DNA from: Geminocystis herdmanii PCC 6308
GTDB lineage: Bacteria > Cyanobacteriota > Cyanobacteriia > Cyanobacteriales > Cyanobacteriaceae
Reading direction: 5' to 3'
Length of the DNA stretch: 64,000 bases
Assembly (NCBI RefSeq): GCF_000332235.1
Contig: NZ_CM001775.1
Span: 3,582,272-3,646,271 of the forward strand
Shown: positions 1-8,847 of the stretch, one piece after another
How the letters are laid out: each line of letters opens with the position of its first letter
Position numbering within the stretch: position 1 is the stretch's first letter
Notes under the pieces: generated by a model
The model's database searches: none
Seen by the model: only the letters and a program-made list of their open reading frames with translations
What the model was told of the DNA's origin: nothing
Translations under genes and position numbers: made by a program

Positions 1-369
1 TATGAAGTAGGCAATACAGAAAATACAATAAACTTTATAAAATACTTAATATCAAAAAATAAGGATAGTCAAATAGTAATAATTTGGGATGGAGCAAAAT
101 ATCATATAAGTAAAGAATTAAAGGAGTATTTAGGAAAAATAAATGAGGGAAAAGAACAAGAAGACTGGTTGGTAAAATGTATAAAATTAGCACCAAATGC
201 ACCGGAACAAAATCCCATAGAAGATGTCTGGTTACAGGGAAAAGAAATATTAAGAAAATACTGGAATATGTGCAAAACCTTCAAAATAGTAAAGTGGTTA
301 TTTGAATGGGCAATTAAAGAACATATATTCAGTTTTCCCAAACTATCAATGTATGCTTCTTTCTCATGA
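1..369 (+). CDS. IS630-type transposase, C-terminal part (runs off left edge)
   Basis: The frame is open from base 1 to a stop at 367-369, so only the C-terminal part of about 122 residues is in the window. It contains a DGAKYH stretch near residue 34 and an APNAPEQNPIEDVW stretch near residue 63. These match the second Asp region and the final PEQNPIE acidic residue of the DDE catalytic core of IS630-family transposases. The reading ends only a few bases from the stop of the convergent CHAT-like gene, so the right end of the insertion sequence probably lies shortly after base 370 and may cut that gene. No terminal inverted repeat could be defined because the left end is missing. Family assignment is fairly secure; the exact IS is unknown. 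Confidence 0.8.
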   Translation, partial: YEVGNTENTINFIKYLISKNKDSQIVIIWDGAKYHISKELKEYLGKINEGKEQEDWLVKCIKLAPNAPEQNPIEDVWLQGKEILRKYWNMCKTFKIVKWLFEWAIKEHIFSFPKLSMYASFS

Positions 370-1839
370 ATCATTCCTGATTGCTATATTCATATCTTGA
401 TAGGTAACTTCTAATTTATCAACTATCACTTTACTAAACTGTTTAAAAAAATTAGGATTAAATTGTTGTTTTAGAGAGACATCATAAAACGTCTCTGCAT
501 GAGCAAAATCTTTATTTGATAATGCTTGGTATAAATTCTCAATTAGTATTTTTGCTTCTTCTTCAAAAGTTATATTTTCAGACTTTGATAGATTATTTAC
601 CAATAAATTAGATATGATTGAAGATAGTTTATTTAAAGAATAATTATTAGTATTTTTAACAGCAAAAAATAATATTAATAAGAATGAAATAGAATAAAAA
701 AATATTTTTACATTCGACTTATTGTTCTTAGAAACTTGAATGTTATCATCAAAAGATATTTTAAAAATAGAATCATTAGGTATTGATAAATTTTGATAAA
801 TTATCGGTAGCCAACTACCTCCGGGAAAATCTTTATCCCATGCCTGTAATCTTTCTCTGGCTTCCCTTAATGCACAAAAAACTGATTTATTTTGTTGTAA
901 AGCGCATAGAAAATTTTTCAGAAATTCTTGGGCAATTAAATCTGGCACTCCTTCCCTCATCACAATTACTTGAGGAATGTTTAATTTACTTAATTCTTGG
1001 GCTAATCCGATACCATCACAGGAGTTAAAAATAGCTAAATTTAATCCTTGTTTTATAGCTTGATTTAAAGCCGTTTTCAATTCATTAATAGTCAGACTTT
1101 CTTGAGGATTAATAAAGATAATTCCTTGATGATTTTCCGTGTGGCTATGCCCTGCAAAAAATAACATATCCCATCCTTCTTTATCCCATAATTTTTGATA
1201 AAATTCGGTAGTTTTTGGTTCAACTCAAAAGGTTATTTCTGCATTTTTAATCTCTTTAATTAAGGCTCGATCGATCTCAACATTTATTCCTTCACTATGT
1301 CCTAATATAGTTAATATTCTTAATTTTTTTCGAGGTTTTTTAGTAATATTTATTTGACTATATTCAGGAGTGCTAATGCCTATTTCTGCTTGTTGATAAT
1401 CTTCTAAAAAATGCCATAAATGCCACGGAAAACGATGTAAAATTATATCTGCTGTTTCTACAATTATCTGTATTTCATCATTAGGGATTAATCTGGTGCG
1501 TAATTTCCTATCGATGGGGGAAAAACTAGGAGAATCTAACCAAAGGTTAAATTTTGTTTCAATTTCTTGACAAAGTTCTTGAAATCCTCTTATAGAAATA
1601 TTTGTAAGTCCTTCTTCTTCCACTTCAAAAAGTCTGCGTCTAGCTACGTCAAAACGCTGATGTAAGGCTTTATAAAGAGTTTGCCAATTATGATTGAGTG
1701 TCGCTAATTCTGGATTAGGGGGCAAACAGCCAATAAATTGCTCAAATCCGCCCTTTTCCGTTCTTAATTGAGCGGTAATATGGGAAAATCCACTATTGAT
1801 GTTTCCTGCACCTAAATTTAAAACAATTAGCTTTGTCAT
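364..1839 (-). pseudogene. CHAT-domain (caspase-like) protein, interrupted by an in-frame TGA and probably cut by an IS
   Basis: One continuous frame of about 491 codons is broken only by TGA at 1225-1227 (codon 205). The first part resembles the N-terminus of cyanobacterial CHAT proteins. The second part carries the CHAT catalytic pair: His231 in FFAGHS and Cys274 in NSCDG, counting across the stop. A hydrophobic segment at about residues 372-395 predicts a membrane anchor, and the remaining C-terminus is short. CHAT proteins are caspase-like Cys proteases, often near sigma factors or effectors. The stop lies upstream of both catalytic residues, so the product is inactive unless the stop is read through or translation restarts at the internal ATG (1165-1167). 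The C-terminus runs into the transposase end, suggesting truncation. Domain call strong; loss of function inferred. Confidence 0.75.
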
Positions 1840-1976
1840 ATTATCAAATCACCCTTAAATCCTCTATTATTTATTGTAAGGGCAATCTTTCATAAAAATC
1901 CGAATTTCAGTTTTCTCATATAAAAAAGATGAAAAATAAGCTAGTATGATATTAGTCATACTTACACATAATTATC

Positions 1977-2186
1977 ATGAAAAAAACTTTATATATTCCC
2001 GATGAATTATGGGAAGAATTAACTAATTATTTGAAACAGCATCCTCAAGAAAATATATCTAGCGTAGTACAAATGGCATTAAAAGAAAAATTACGTCCTC
2101 GTAATGGTGAAGGATTATTAAAGTTAGCAGGAATAGTTAAAAATGCCCCAACAGATGCCTCTACAAATATAAATAACCGCTCATAA
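1977..2186 (+). CDS. Orphan antitoxin-like protein (69 aa)
   Basis: Short protein starting MKKTLYIPDELWEEL, a beta strand then helix typical of ribbon-helix-helix (CopG/Arc-type) DNA-binding antitoxins, followed by SSVVQMALKEKL, which would be the second helix. The C-terminal LLKLAGIVKNAPTDASTNI is a tail I know from cyanobacterial antitoxins paired with PIN-domain toxins. No toxin gene follows: the next 60 bases are open and then a gene runs on the opposite strand. It is therefore either solitary or the survivor of a decayed pair. It is divergent from the CHAT-like gene, with about 137 bases between them. Confidence 0.6.
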   Translation: MKKTLYIPDELWEELTNYLKQHPQENISSVVQMALKEKLRPRNGEGLLKLAGIVKNAPTDASTNINNRS

Positions 2187-2245
2187 ATTGATTATAAAGA
2201 TTTGGTTTTTTTTTGTGATATAGAATTTTGGAATCCTTAACTTAA

Positions 2246-2704
2246 TTATCTTTTCTCAGTCACTTTAATATTAAAATTATCTTCTAACCAAGAAAGTTCT
2301 AATTTCCAATTATTTTGACTTCTTTTTGTCCATTGAAACCAAACTTTTTTGAGATAATTTTCTACTTCTAAATTTGACCAATTATTAATTTTTGCTAGAT
2401 GTTTTTTTGCTTCGGCTTCTTTTCCTCTCACTCTTGCTAATCCTATATGTTTGACTTGATGACAACTGGGGCAAAGGGCAGTTAATCCCATTAGTTTTTG
2501 AATGTATTTTTCATCGTCATAGTGCCAAATTTCGTGACATTCTACGGGATGTTTTGAGCCAACTCCGCCACAAATTTCACATTTATAATTGGCTTTTTTA
2601 TAGGTATCTTTTCTTAATATATCCCATGTTTTTTTGTCCACATGATCTCTGACATTGGAAAACCAACAAGTTTGCGGTACGAGTTCGATCGATAATTTAC
2701 ACAT
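2246..2704 (-). CDS. HNH-like zinc-binding protein (152 aa)
   Basis: Two CxxC pairs (CEIC and CPSC) flank a VECHEIWHYDD stretch, followed by CHQVKHIGLA. This spacing of two zinc-ligand pairs around a His-rich ECHE/HY core fits an HNH-type nuclease fold. The rest has no recognised domain. It stands alone on the minus strand, between an orphan antitoxin-like gene and a helicase gene, which fits an accessory or defence neighbourhood. Nuclease activity is inferred from the motif only; it could also be a structural zinc-finger protein. Confidence 0.6.
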   Translation of the reverse strand: MCKLSIELVPQTCWFSNVRDHVDKKTWDILRKDTYKKANYKCEICGGVGSKHPVECHEIWHYDDEKYIQKLMGLTALCPSCHQVKHIGLARVRGKEAEAKKHLAKINNWSNLEVENYLKKVWFQWTKRSQNNWKLELSWLEDNFNIKVTEKR

Positions 2705-2845
2705 ATTTTTGATGGTATTTAATTTTTTTTGAGTATGAAATTTAAAAATTTTGAGTATTGAATTTTGAACTTTTGATAAAAAAAGATTTAGCCCTATTTT
2801 TCTTTAAGGAGTTTTTAAATAGGGTTAAAATAAAATTTACTAATG

Positions 2846-4129
2846 TTAAGCAACTTGAAATTGAGATGTGATAATTTCTTTATCAAAATCAAGAACATCA
2901 GGATAATTTAAAGCATTTTCAATCAATTCAACCATAGAAGTTTTTTGATTATAAAGTATTACTAAATGATCTCTTGCTCTTGTCATGGCTGTATAAATTC
3001 CAGCTTTCTCGGTAAAATCAGCTTCAGGATTACTTAAATTTTCGTGGGCTTTATCTACTCCTGCGATAATTACAGCGTCAAATTCTACACCTTTTAAGGC
3101 ATTCCATGAGTCCACGATAACATAAGGTCGATCGACTACATTTTTATCTCTTTCTTGGGAAGACATAGGTGCATGATTTTCTACTCCTAAGTTTTTTAAT
3201 TCTTGGCTAATTTGTTTGCGAATATTTTTGTCTCTGGGATGAGTTAAAATTCCGATAGAAGATTCTGGATAACTATCTAAAGCTAATTTTACCTGTTCAG
3301 CAATTTGGCGAGACATATCACCAGAATTGACTTGCATTAGTTGAGGTTGAAGATTAGAACTTCTGGATACTTTTTTTAGAGGCTCAATAATACTTCCAAT
3401 ATTTGGAGTATAAATAATTTTACCTTGATTGTCTCTTTCTCTTTTTTCTACCTTCATATTGGCAGAATCTAAAGCAGGAGTTATAAATTTCCATGCTACT
3501 TCTAAAATTTCTGGAGAGTTTCGATAATTGAAATCAAAAACTTGAGATCGCCCTACCACATCTATACCCAGTTTTTTCCAAGTCCATCCATCTTTACGGC
3601 GATGAGATTGTCCATAAACAGATTGGGTATTATCGTACACGAAAAATAAAGAGTTTGTATCTGGATTTAATACAGCTAAAAGAGCTAGATACCACTCATC
3701 GAAAAAATCTTGAGCTTCATCGATTAATATAGCATCATATTTAACTGAAGAATTTTTCATGTGATCGACAAAATTTTCTCTTAATCGTTTACCATGATTA
3801 TCATCTTCATCATGAGCAAAAGTATAGCCAAAGGAATAACTCCATTTATGAAAGGTACTACATTGTTTTAATTCAATACCTTTTTCTTCTAGTTTTGATT
3901 TGAGCCAACCATTCATAAAGCGGTTATAACTTAAAACTAAAATATTAGTCATACCTGCTTCGATAATTTTTTCGACTCGATTACGCAAAACTAGAGATTT
4001 TCCTGAACCTGCTACGCCACGAACTAAAGCATGAGCATTTATACTAACATTTTTAGCTTTATTTTGTTCTTGATCTAAAATTTCACATCCTAATCTTTGT
4101 TCAATCGTATCTTGAAAGTTAATCCACAT
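2846..4129 (-). CDS. Short UvrD/Rep-like superfamily 1 helicase/ATPase (427 aa)
   Basis: Superfamily 1 ATPase with Walker A GVAGSGKS at residues 38-45, Walker B ILIDEAQD near residue 135, and a C-terminal UvrD-like part (NALKGVEFDAVIIAG, then AMTRARDHLVILY near residue 385) supplying motifs V and VI. At 427 residues it lacks the large 1B/2B insertions of full UvrD/Rep proteins (about 700 residues), so it is one of the minimal SF1 ATPases common in accessory loci. There is no nuclease domain. A promoter-like repeat (4163-4200) lies 34 bases before the start codon. The downstream HNH gene is 141 bases away and may not be co-transcribed. Confidence 0.8.
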   Translation of the reverse strand: MWINFQDTIEQRLGCEILDQEQNKAKNVSINAHALVRGVAGSGKSLVLRNRVEKIIEAGMTNILVLSYNRFMNGWLKSKLEEKGIELKQCSTFHKWSYSFGYTFAHDEDDNHGKRLRENFVDHMKNSSVKYDAILIDEAQDFFDEWYLALLAVLNPDTNSLFFVYDNTQSVYGQSHRRKDGWTWKKLGIDVVGRSQVFDFNYRNSPEILEVAWKFITPALDSANMKVEKRERDNQGKIIYTPNIGSIIEPLKKVSRSSNLQPQLMQVNSGDMSRQIAEQVKLALDSYPESSIGILTHPRDKNIRKQISQELKNLGVENHAPMSSQERDKNVVDRPYVIVDSWNALKGVEFDAVIIAGVDKAHENLSNPEADFTEKAGIYTAMTRARDHLVILYNQKTSMVELIENALNYPDVLDFDKEIITSQFQVA

Positions 4130-4162
4130 AATAGTTATTTCAACTTATTAATTTTGTTCTTA

Positions 4163-4200
4163 CTTACATATCAGGAGAGGTTAGAAAAAATATGCAGAAT
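4163..4200 (-). repeat. Recurrent promoter-like element, copy 1
   Basis: On the minus strand the element reads GCATA, about 18 variable bases, then CTGATATGTAAGT, ending 34 bases before the helicase ATG. Related copies lie at 4930-4968, 5251-5289, 18558-18597, 18881-18917 and 61624-61660. The conserved ends with a spacer of about 17-18 bases suggest a promoter or operator. Confidence 0.5.
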
Positions 4201-4334
4201 AAAAAAAATGACCTGCATACTTTCAGTTAATTAATTAGCTAGTTTGAAATCCCAATAAACAGTAGTAATAGACAAATATCTCTCCTCCTTATCTATAGCA
4301 GGGCTGTTTCATTTTCAAATTTTTGGTTAAGAGG

Positions 4335-4362
4335 GAGTAATGAGTAATGAGTAAAGAGTAAT
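4335..4362. repeat. Four tandem heptamers (GAGTAAT type) in a gene-poor stretch
   Basis: GAGTAAT is repeated four times with one mismatch. It lies in the 346-base gap between the helicase gene and the DUF4258-like remnant; I see no other gene there. Similar period-7 repeats with different heptamers occur elsewhere in the window. Confidence 0.7.
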
Positions 4363-4475
4363 AAGTTTTGATAATTTACCATCATAAATTGATTTTTTTA
4401 ATATTTTTTATTATTAGTTAAAATCTGACGGTAACAAATCGCCCAAATCCCCCAGATTCTAATTTCTAGCCATTT

Positions 4476-4899
4476 TTACCAACTTACTTTGAAACAGCCC
4501 TGCTTATCTATAGGGGCAATAATGCGTAAACCTCGTAAACGATCGATCGTCCGTTCATACATCGTATTTCGTAAGCATTTATCGAGCAGTGTCCATGTAC
4601 GAGCGTTACTATGGAATTGATATTTACCATAAGCCAAAGCAATACGAATCATATCTATACTTGGCGAGGGTATAACTTGAGTTTGGTGAAGGTAGGCAAA
4701 AGGCAAGTAGGCAAAAGGCAACTGTACATTTTGCAACATCAGATTATAACCTTGATGAGTATACATTAATCGCCCGTTGTTGCATCCGTCTTTGAGCGTG
4801 GTTTTCATCATGAGGTTTTCCACTAATGACAAAATCAGGAATTTCCACGATTTTAGGGTCTTTTTCCGTCAGACAATGTAAAATCTTGCTAAGTTTCAT
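4476..4899 (-). pseudogene. DUF4258-like small protein, split by an insertion of about 95 bases
   Basis: Two fragments on the minus strand add up to one protein. From the ATG at 4897-4899 the first reads MKLSKILHCLTEKDPKIVEI and continues to HAQRRMQQRAINV. In a different frame, from about 4657, the second reads IDMIRIALAYGKYQF and continues to the stop at 4476. HA..RM.QR.I joined to .MI..AL.YGK is the pattern I associate with DUF4258-type proteins. Between them lie about 95 bases (roughly 4661-4757) that encode nothing sensible and hold two 15-base repeats, so an insertion plus frame change broke the gene. The recurrent promoter-like element sits 31 bases upstream of the start. The break is seen directly; the family name is moderately sure. 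Confidence 0.65.
4692..4721. repeat. Two 15-base tandem repeats inside the broken gene
   Basis: GTAGGCAAAAGGCAA occurs twice head to tail. Related AGGCAA-type repeats are found at 12444-12471 and about 61866-61881. Here the repeat lies exactly in the segment that interrupts the DUF4258-like gene. Confidence 0.75.
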
Positions 4900-4929
4900 A
4901 GTTTTATCCGCTAATTAATTTTACTTCCT

Positions 4930-4968
4930 ACTTATTTATCAGGAGAGAAATGAGAAATTATGCGCGTG
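4930..4968 (-). repeat. Recurrent promoter-like element, copy 2
   Basis: On the minus strand: GCATAA, spacer, then CTGATAAATAAGT, ending 31 bases before the ATG of the DUF4258-like remnant. It overlaps the last codons of the upstream remnant at 4958-5225, so that reading frame may have ended elsewhere originally. Confidence 0.55.
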
Positions 4969-5225
4969 AGGAGTTTATTTTTTCTATGTTACTTTGTTGA
5001 AAATTGCGATTTACTTTAATTAATTTACCCTTTAACGATTCTACCGATGAAATCATATAATTAATTCTTTTTGCTAACTCCTCCCAATTTCGATCGCTAA
5101 AAGCGGCGCTGCTCGATCGAACTAGGGGCATAAATACGCCAAGCAGGATTCATAATGGAGATAACCCCATCCACATCATCAATATAGTCATTAACTTCAG
5201 ACACACCGCAAATAATAATTTCCAT
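4958..5225 (-). pseudogene. Unrecognised small protein, frameshifted
   Basis: From the ATG at 5223-5225 the frame encodes MEIIICGVSEVNDYIDDVDG, continuing to SSIEQRRF and a TAG at 5097-5099. One base away the reading continues coherently as NWEELAKRINYMISSVESLK, continuing to the stop at 4958-4960. The two parts together would make a protein of about 88 residues, so I read this as a gene with a single frameshift. I do not recognise the family. A promoter-like element lies 26 bases upstream of the start. Both halves could instead be unrelated fragments. Confidence 0.4.
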
Positions 5226-5250
5226 AAGCAATTTTTAACCAGTGAAAGCA

Positions 5251-5289
5251 ACATTTATTTATCAGAAAAAGAATTAATTTTTATGCAAG
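5251..5289 (-). repeat. Recurrent promoter-like element, copy 3
   Basis: On the minus strand: GCATAA, spacer, then TCTGATAAATAAATGT, ending 26 bases before the ATG of the small broken gene. Lacks the CTCC of other copies before the TGATAA block. Confidence 0.5.
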
Positions 5290-5410
5290 ATAATCAGATT
5301 ATTGCTTAAAAATAACTTATACTCTATCTTATTATTGAGATAGCATTTTTAAATCATTTATGGGAATTTCAAATTAATTTTCCCCTTTACTAACAGGGGT
5401 TAAAGGAAAT

Positions 5411-6553
5411 ATGAATCAAATATTAAAAGACTTAACAATTCGTGGTTTTCGTGGTTTTCGAGACATTAAATTATCCGATATGGGTAATATTAATATTATC
5501 GTTGGCAATAACAATTCAGGTAAAACAAGTATTCTTGAAGCTATAGCACTTTTTTGTAACCCACTTGATCCTGTTCGGTGGTTTGAAATCTCAAAACGTA
5601 GTTTTTATTCTGCAAGAGCGTTACGTTATCGACCTGATTTAGAATCGATAAAATGGATTTTTCAAAAACAAGAAATATCCCCGAATAAAGATGAATGTTA
5701 TCAAGAATTAATCATTCAAGCTAATGGTAAAACCACCATTAAAGAATTAACCGCAGAAATAGAGAAAATTTCGGGAATAAGAGTTAGTGAAACTCAAGAT
5801 AATGAGTTAGAAATTGACAACGAAAATACGGTAATAGAAGATGCCATAAACGACATTGGTGGAGAGATAGAATCTCAAGGATTAGAAGTAAATATTAAAG
5901 CCAAATATATCGAAGAAGATAATTTAATTCAGAATCAAGAAATTAAAGAAAAATTCCAATTTTGGGAAGATGAACGTTTTATTTCTAAAAAAAGAAAACA
6001 GGAATTTATTAACACTAATATAGTCTCTCCTGCCTATTCTAATTCCGTTTCGATCGTCTTATCAAGACTTATTTTAGAAGATCAAAAAAACAAAGATGAA
6101 GTATTAAATTTAATCAGATTATTTGATGAACAAATTATAGATATAATGATTCTCACTCCTAAACATTTTGGCAATCTCTATATTAAACACGAAAAATTAG
6201 GATTACCTCCTTTAGATATTTTTGGAGACGGCATCAAAAAAACTATTGCGATGGCTTTGGCGTTACAATCTGCTAAAAATGGCATATTATTAATTGATGA
6301 AATTGAAACCTCTATTCATGTATCCGCTTTAAATGAAATTTTTGCTTGGTTAGTCAAAAGTTGTTTACAACAAAACATTCAATTAATTGTTACAACCCAT
6401 AGTCTTGAAGCAGTGGACGCAATGATTAGTTGCGATAATTCTACAGATAATATTGTCGCTTTTCAGCTTAATAATACTGATAATTCTGTCAAAAGATTTT
6501 CAGGAGATTTGTTAACAAGATTACGTTGGAATAGAGGATTAGATATTAGATAA
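5411..6553 (+). CDS. OLD-like AAA (ABC-type) ATPase (380 aa)
   Basis: ABC/SMC-type ATPase of the AAA_15/AAA_21 kind. It opens with LTIRGFRGFRDIKL, then Walker A GNNNSGKT (residues 32-39), a middle helical insert, a signature-like FGDGIKKTIAMALAL, Walker B GILLIDEIE near residue 295, and a histidine switch TTHS near 328. The following gene starts four bases after its stop and encodes a TOPRIM-like DUF3226 protein. Together they mimic the ATPase and TOPRIM halves of an OLD nuclease split in two. OLD-type and AAA_15+TOPRIM pairs are known in anti-phage systems, but this pairing is not one I can name. It has CGATCG once (about 6053). Confidence 0.8.
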   Translation: MNQILKDLTIRGFRGFRDIKLSDMGNINIIVGNNNSGKTSILEAIALFCNPLDPVRWFEISKRSFYSARALRYRPDLESIKWIFQKQEISPNKDECYQELIIQANGKTTIKELTAEIEKISGIRVSETQDNELEIDNENTVIEDAINDIGGEIESQGLEVNIKAKYIEEDNLIQNQEIKEKFQFWEDERFISKKRKQEFINTNIVSPAYSNSVSIVLSRLILEDQKNKDEVLNLIRLFDEQIIDIMILTPKHFGNLYIKHEKLGLPPLDIFGDGIKKTIAMALALQSAKNGILLIDEIETSIHVSALNEIFAWLVKSCLQQNIQLIVTTHSLEAVDAMISCDNSTDNIVAFQLNNTDNSVKRFSGDLLTRLRWNRGLDIR

Positions 6554-6557
6554 AAAG

Positions 6558-7331
6558 ATGAAATATTGTTACATTGTCACAGAAGGAATCCACGATATAG
6601 AATTTTTAACAAAACTAATCAAAGAATTATTTAGCTTATCCAGAATTAAAAAGCGATCGTTAGTTAATCCATTTTGGGATGAATTAATACCTAAAACATT
6701 CCCTATTAATGATGATTTATTAAAACGTATTCCTGTGCCTTCATTTATTCAAAATGAGCAATATTCTATAGCTTTACATAATGCCACTGGAATTAATAAT
6801 ATTGTTAATACTTTAGAAGAAAGTTTAAGCGTGATTGATACATCAAAATTATTTAGTATTGGTTTAATTTTAGATGCAGATATAGAGGAAAAACCGCAAA
6901 AAAGATTTCAAGATTTAATTCAAGAATTGTCAAAAAAAATAACTCTGATTAATTTTCCATCTTTACAACTTGGGGAAGTTAATATCAGTAATCCTCGATT
7001 TGGTATTTTTATTTTACCCGATAATCAAAATCAAGGTACTTTAGAATCTATTTTAATGGAATGTGCCAAAATTAATTATCCTGATTTACTAGAATCAGCA
7101 ACAGAATATATTGAAGGATTTGATTCAAGTAAATTAACAGCAAAAGAATTAAAAGAATTTAATAAATTAGCGGGTAAGAATAAAGCCATTATATCCAGTA
7201 TGAGTAGCATTTTAAAACCCGGAAAAGCAATCCAAGTTTCCCTACAAGATAATCAATGGATAAATCAAAACAGTCTTGAATTACCCAGTATAATTCTCCT
7301 GCAAAAATTTATTAATGATTTAATTGATTAA
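6558..7331 (+). CDS. DUF3226/TOPRIM-like partner of the ATPase (257 aa)
   Basis: Starts MKYCYIVTEGIHDIEFL, with Glu9 as the first TOPRIM acid, then IGLILDADIEEKPQKRF with Asp106 and Asp108 as the DxD pair. GIFILPDNQNQGTLESIL follows, a stretch I associate with DUF3226. It starts four bases after the ATPase stop, so the two are almost certainly co-translated. The likely role is metal-dependent nucleic-acid cleavage controlled by the ATPase; this is inference from TOPRIM family knowledge. It converges with the methyltransferase gene, with only 15 bases between stops. Confidence 0.7.
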   Translation: MKYCYIVTEGIHDIEFLTKLIKELFSLSRIKKRSLVNPFWDELIPKTFPINDDLLKRIPVPSFIQNEQYSIALHNATGINNIVNTLEESLSVIDTSKLFSIGLILDADIEEKPQKRFQDLIQELSKKITLINFPSLQLGEVNISNPRFGIFILPDNQNQGTLESILMECAKINYPDLLESATEYIEGFDSSKLTAKELKEFNKLAGKNKAIISSMSSILKPGKAIQVSLQDNQWINQNSLELPSIILLQKFINDLID

Positions 7332-7346
7332 GAGTAAAAAGATAGA

Positions 7347-8825
7347 TTATGATAGTTTTATGTAGAACACCCTCTGTATCATTGTCCAATCGTTTAACCA
7401 TTCTCTTTTATTGTAATCTTCAGAAGCAATAAGGCAAAAATTAAGGTTTTCTTCAAAGTTATCCATAAAACTATTTATTCTACTTGTTCTTAATTCATTA
7501 ATATAAGGACTAACACAAATAAAAATATTTATACCTGAGAATGTACTCTCTATTAAAGAAGTAAGATGACTAAGAGAAAATAATTCTACATCCAAAATAT
7601 TAGAAAATATATGAAAAGTTGTATCAACTGATTTATCGATTATAAAATCTTCTTTATTAGTGGAATCTAAATCTTTATTTATAGTAATAATTTCAGCTAA
7701 ATTAGTGAATTTTCGTAAATGTAAAGACGCTCTTGATAGAGCAACCGTTGAAGGTTCAACTAATGTAAATTTATTATTTTGAAAATCCAAATTTTTATTT
7801 TTTAAATAATCACAAAAAACCATACTTCCCATTCCTTGCCCACATCCCCAATCAACAACGTGATTAACTTTAGTTAGAATATTATCATCAATTTTACACA
7901 ACGCATCTAATAATTTAGCTTTGTGCATAGCACTATATCCCACCATATAACGACACAGTTGTTGTTCATTTTCAAGAATGGCTACTCCTCGTTTTAGAGA
8001 ATAGAAAGTTGCTTCAGAATTATCATCTCTCAAACTAAAGTCAAAAGATAATTTTCTTATTTCTTCAAAATTAGCCTCAATTTTTGATAGTGCTTTTGCA
8101 TAATCAGTACCAGTCTCAATTAAAAATACTGGATGCTTATAATCTTGGTAAATTGGTGATACTTTTAAATCAAAATGTTCATCGAGAAGTGTTTGTACTT
8201 TTTTACTAAAAATATCATAATTATCAATACTATAATTAAGGATTTCTGCAAGAAGTGTACTTTTTAAAAATGAATAAGGTTGAGCATTAAAAATATACTC
8301 TTGAATAGTTTTTTTTATATTATAAACACCTTCACTATTAAATTCCCAAAAATGTTTAACAACTTGTAAATAATAATTGATTAAGGTTATAGTTGGCTTC
8401 TCTGAGTTATCTTCTTCAAATTCATCGGCATAAACAAGTTTTTTGATAATGTTTTCTAACCTGTTAGAATAGTCTTCTAGTATTTTAATATCAATGAAAA
8501 AAAGTGCCGCCGCTTCCGTTCGACTACTAACTTGATAATTCTTATTTTTTAAAGTTCCATAAACTAATCTAAACTGAGAAACTAAACCATAACGCTCACA
8601 TACTTCTAACAATAAATTTAAAAAGTTTAGTATTAATAAATCATTAGTATCTAATTGATTAAAAAAACGATTATATTTTGCAATTATATTTTGCAAATCT
8701 CTTGTTTTTTTATGCAAAATGCTATATTTTTGATTCGCAAAATAATCATAGACTTCCTCATAGTTATCTTTTAAAAAAGTAGATAAGGAAGTTTTATCAT
8801 TAATTAATATTAGTTTGTTAATCAT
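7347..8825 (-). CDS. SAM-dependent methyltransferase-like protein (492 aa), last gene of the AlkB-helicase operon
   Basis: The N-terminal 300 residues are helical with no domain I recognise. The C-terminal third has a Rossmann methyltransferase core: VVDWGCGQGMGSMVF near residue 322 is the SAM-binding loop, LVEPSTVALSRA near 353 holds the acidic residue at the end of strand 2, and FICVSPYINELR lies further on. The loop-plus-EPS pattern recalls Rsm22-type rRNA methyltransferases but the rest does not. The gene is 22 bases downstream of the 608-aa gene on the same strand and ends the operon. Substrate (DNA, RNA or protein) cannot be told. No CGATCG occurs in it, unlike most chromosomal genes here. 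Confidence 0.7.
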   Translation of the reverse strand: MINKLILINDKTSLSTFLKDNYEEVYDYFANQKYSILHKKTRDLQNIIAKYNRFFNQLDTNDLLILNFLNLLLEVCERYGLVSQFRLVYGTLKNKNYQVSSRTEAAALFFIDIKILEDYSNRLENIIKKLVYADEFEEDNSEKPTITLINYYLQVVKHFWEFNSEGVYNIKKTIQEYIFNAQPYSFLKSTLLAEILNYSIDNYDIFSKKVQTLLDEHFDLKVSPIYQDYKHPVFLIETGTDYAKALSKIEANFEEIRKLSFDFSLRDDNSEATFYSLKRGVAILENEQQLCRYMVGYSAMHKAKLLDALCKIDDNILTKVNHVVDWGCGQGMGSMVFCDYLKNKNLDFQNNKFTLVEPSTVALSRASLHLRKFTNLAEIITINKDLDSTNKEDFIIDKSVDTTFHIFSNILDVELFSLSHLTSLIESTFSGINIFICVSPYINELRTSRINSFMDNFEENLNFCLIASEDYNKREWLNDWTMIQRVFYIKLS

Positions 8826-8847
8826 AAATGAAATATGTCAATATTTA

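Noticed and set aside
886-890. Wrongly placed catalytic loss in the LOV-GGDEF-EAL protein (SGDEF)
   Set aside because: Coordinates here are residues of the protein. Ser for the first Gly occurs in working cyclases, so inactivity is not claimed.
5411-7331. Naming the ATPase/TOPRIM pair as Gabija
   Set aside because: Gabija needs a UvrD-like GajB beside a GajA that contains both ATPase and TOPRIM; here TOPRIM is separate and the helicases are in other units.
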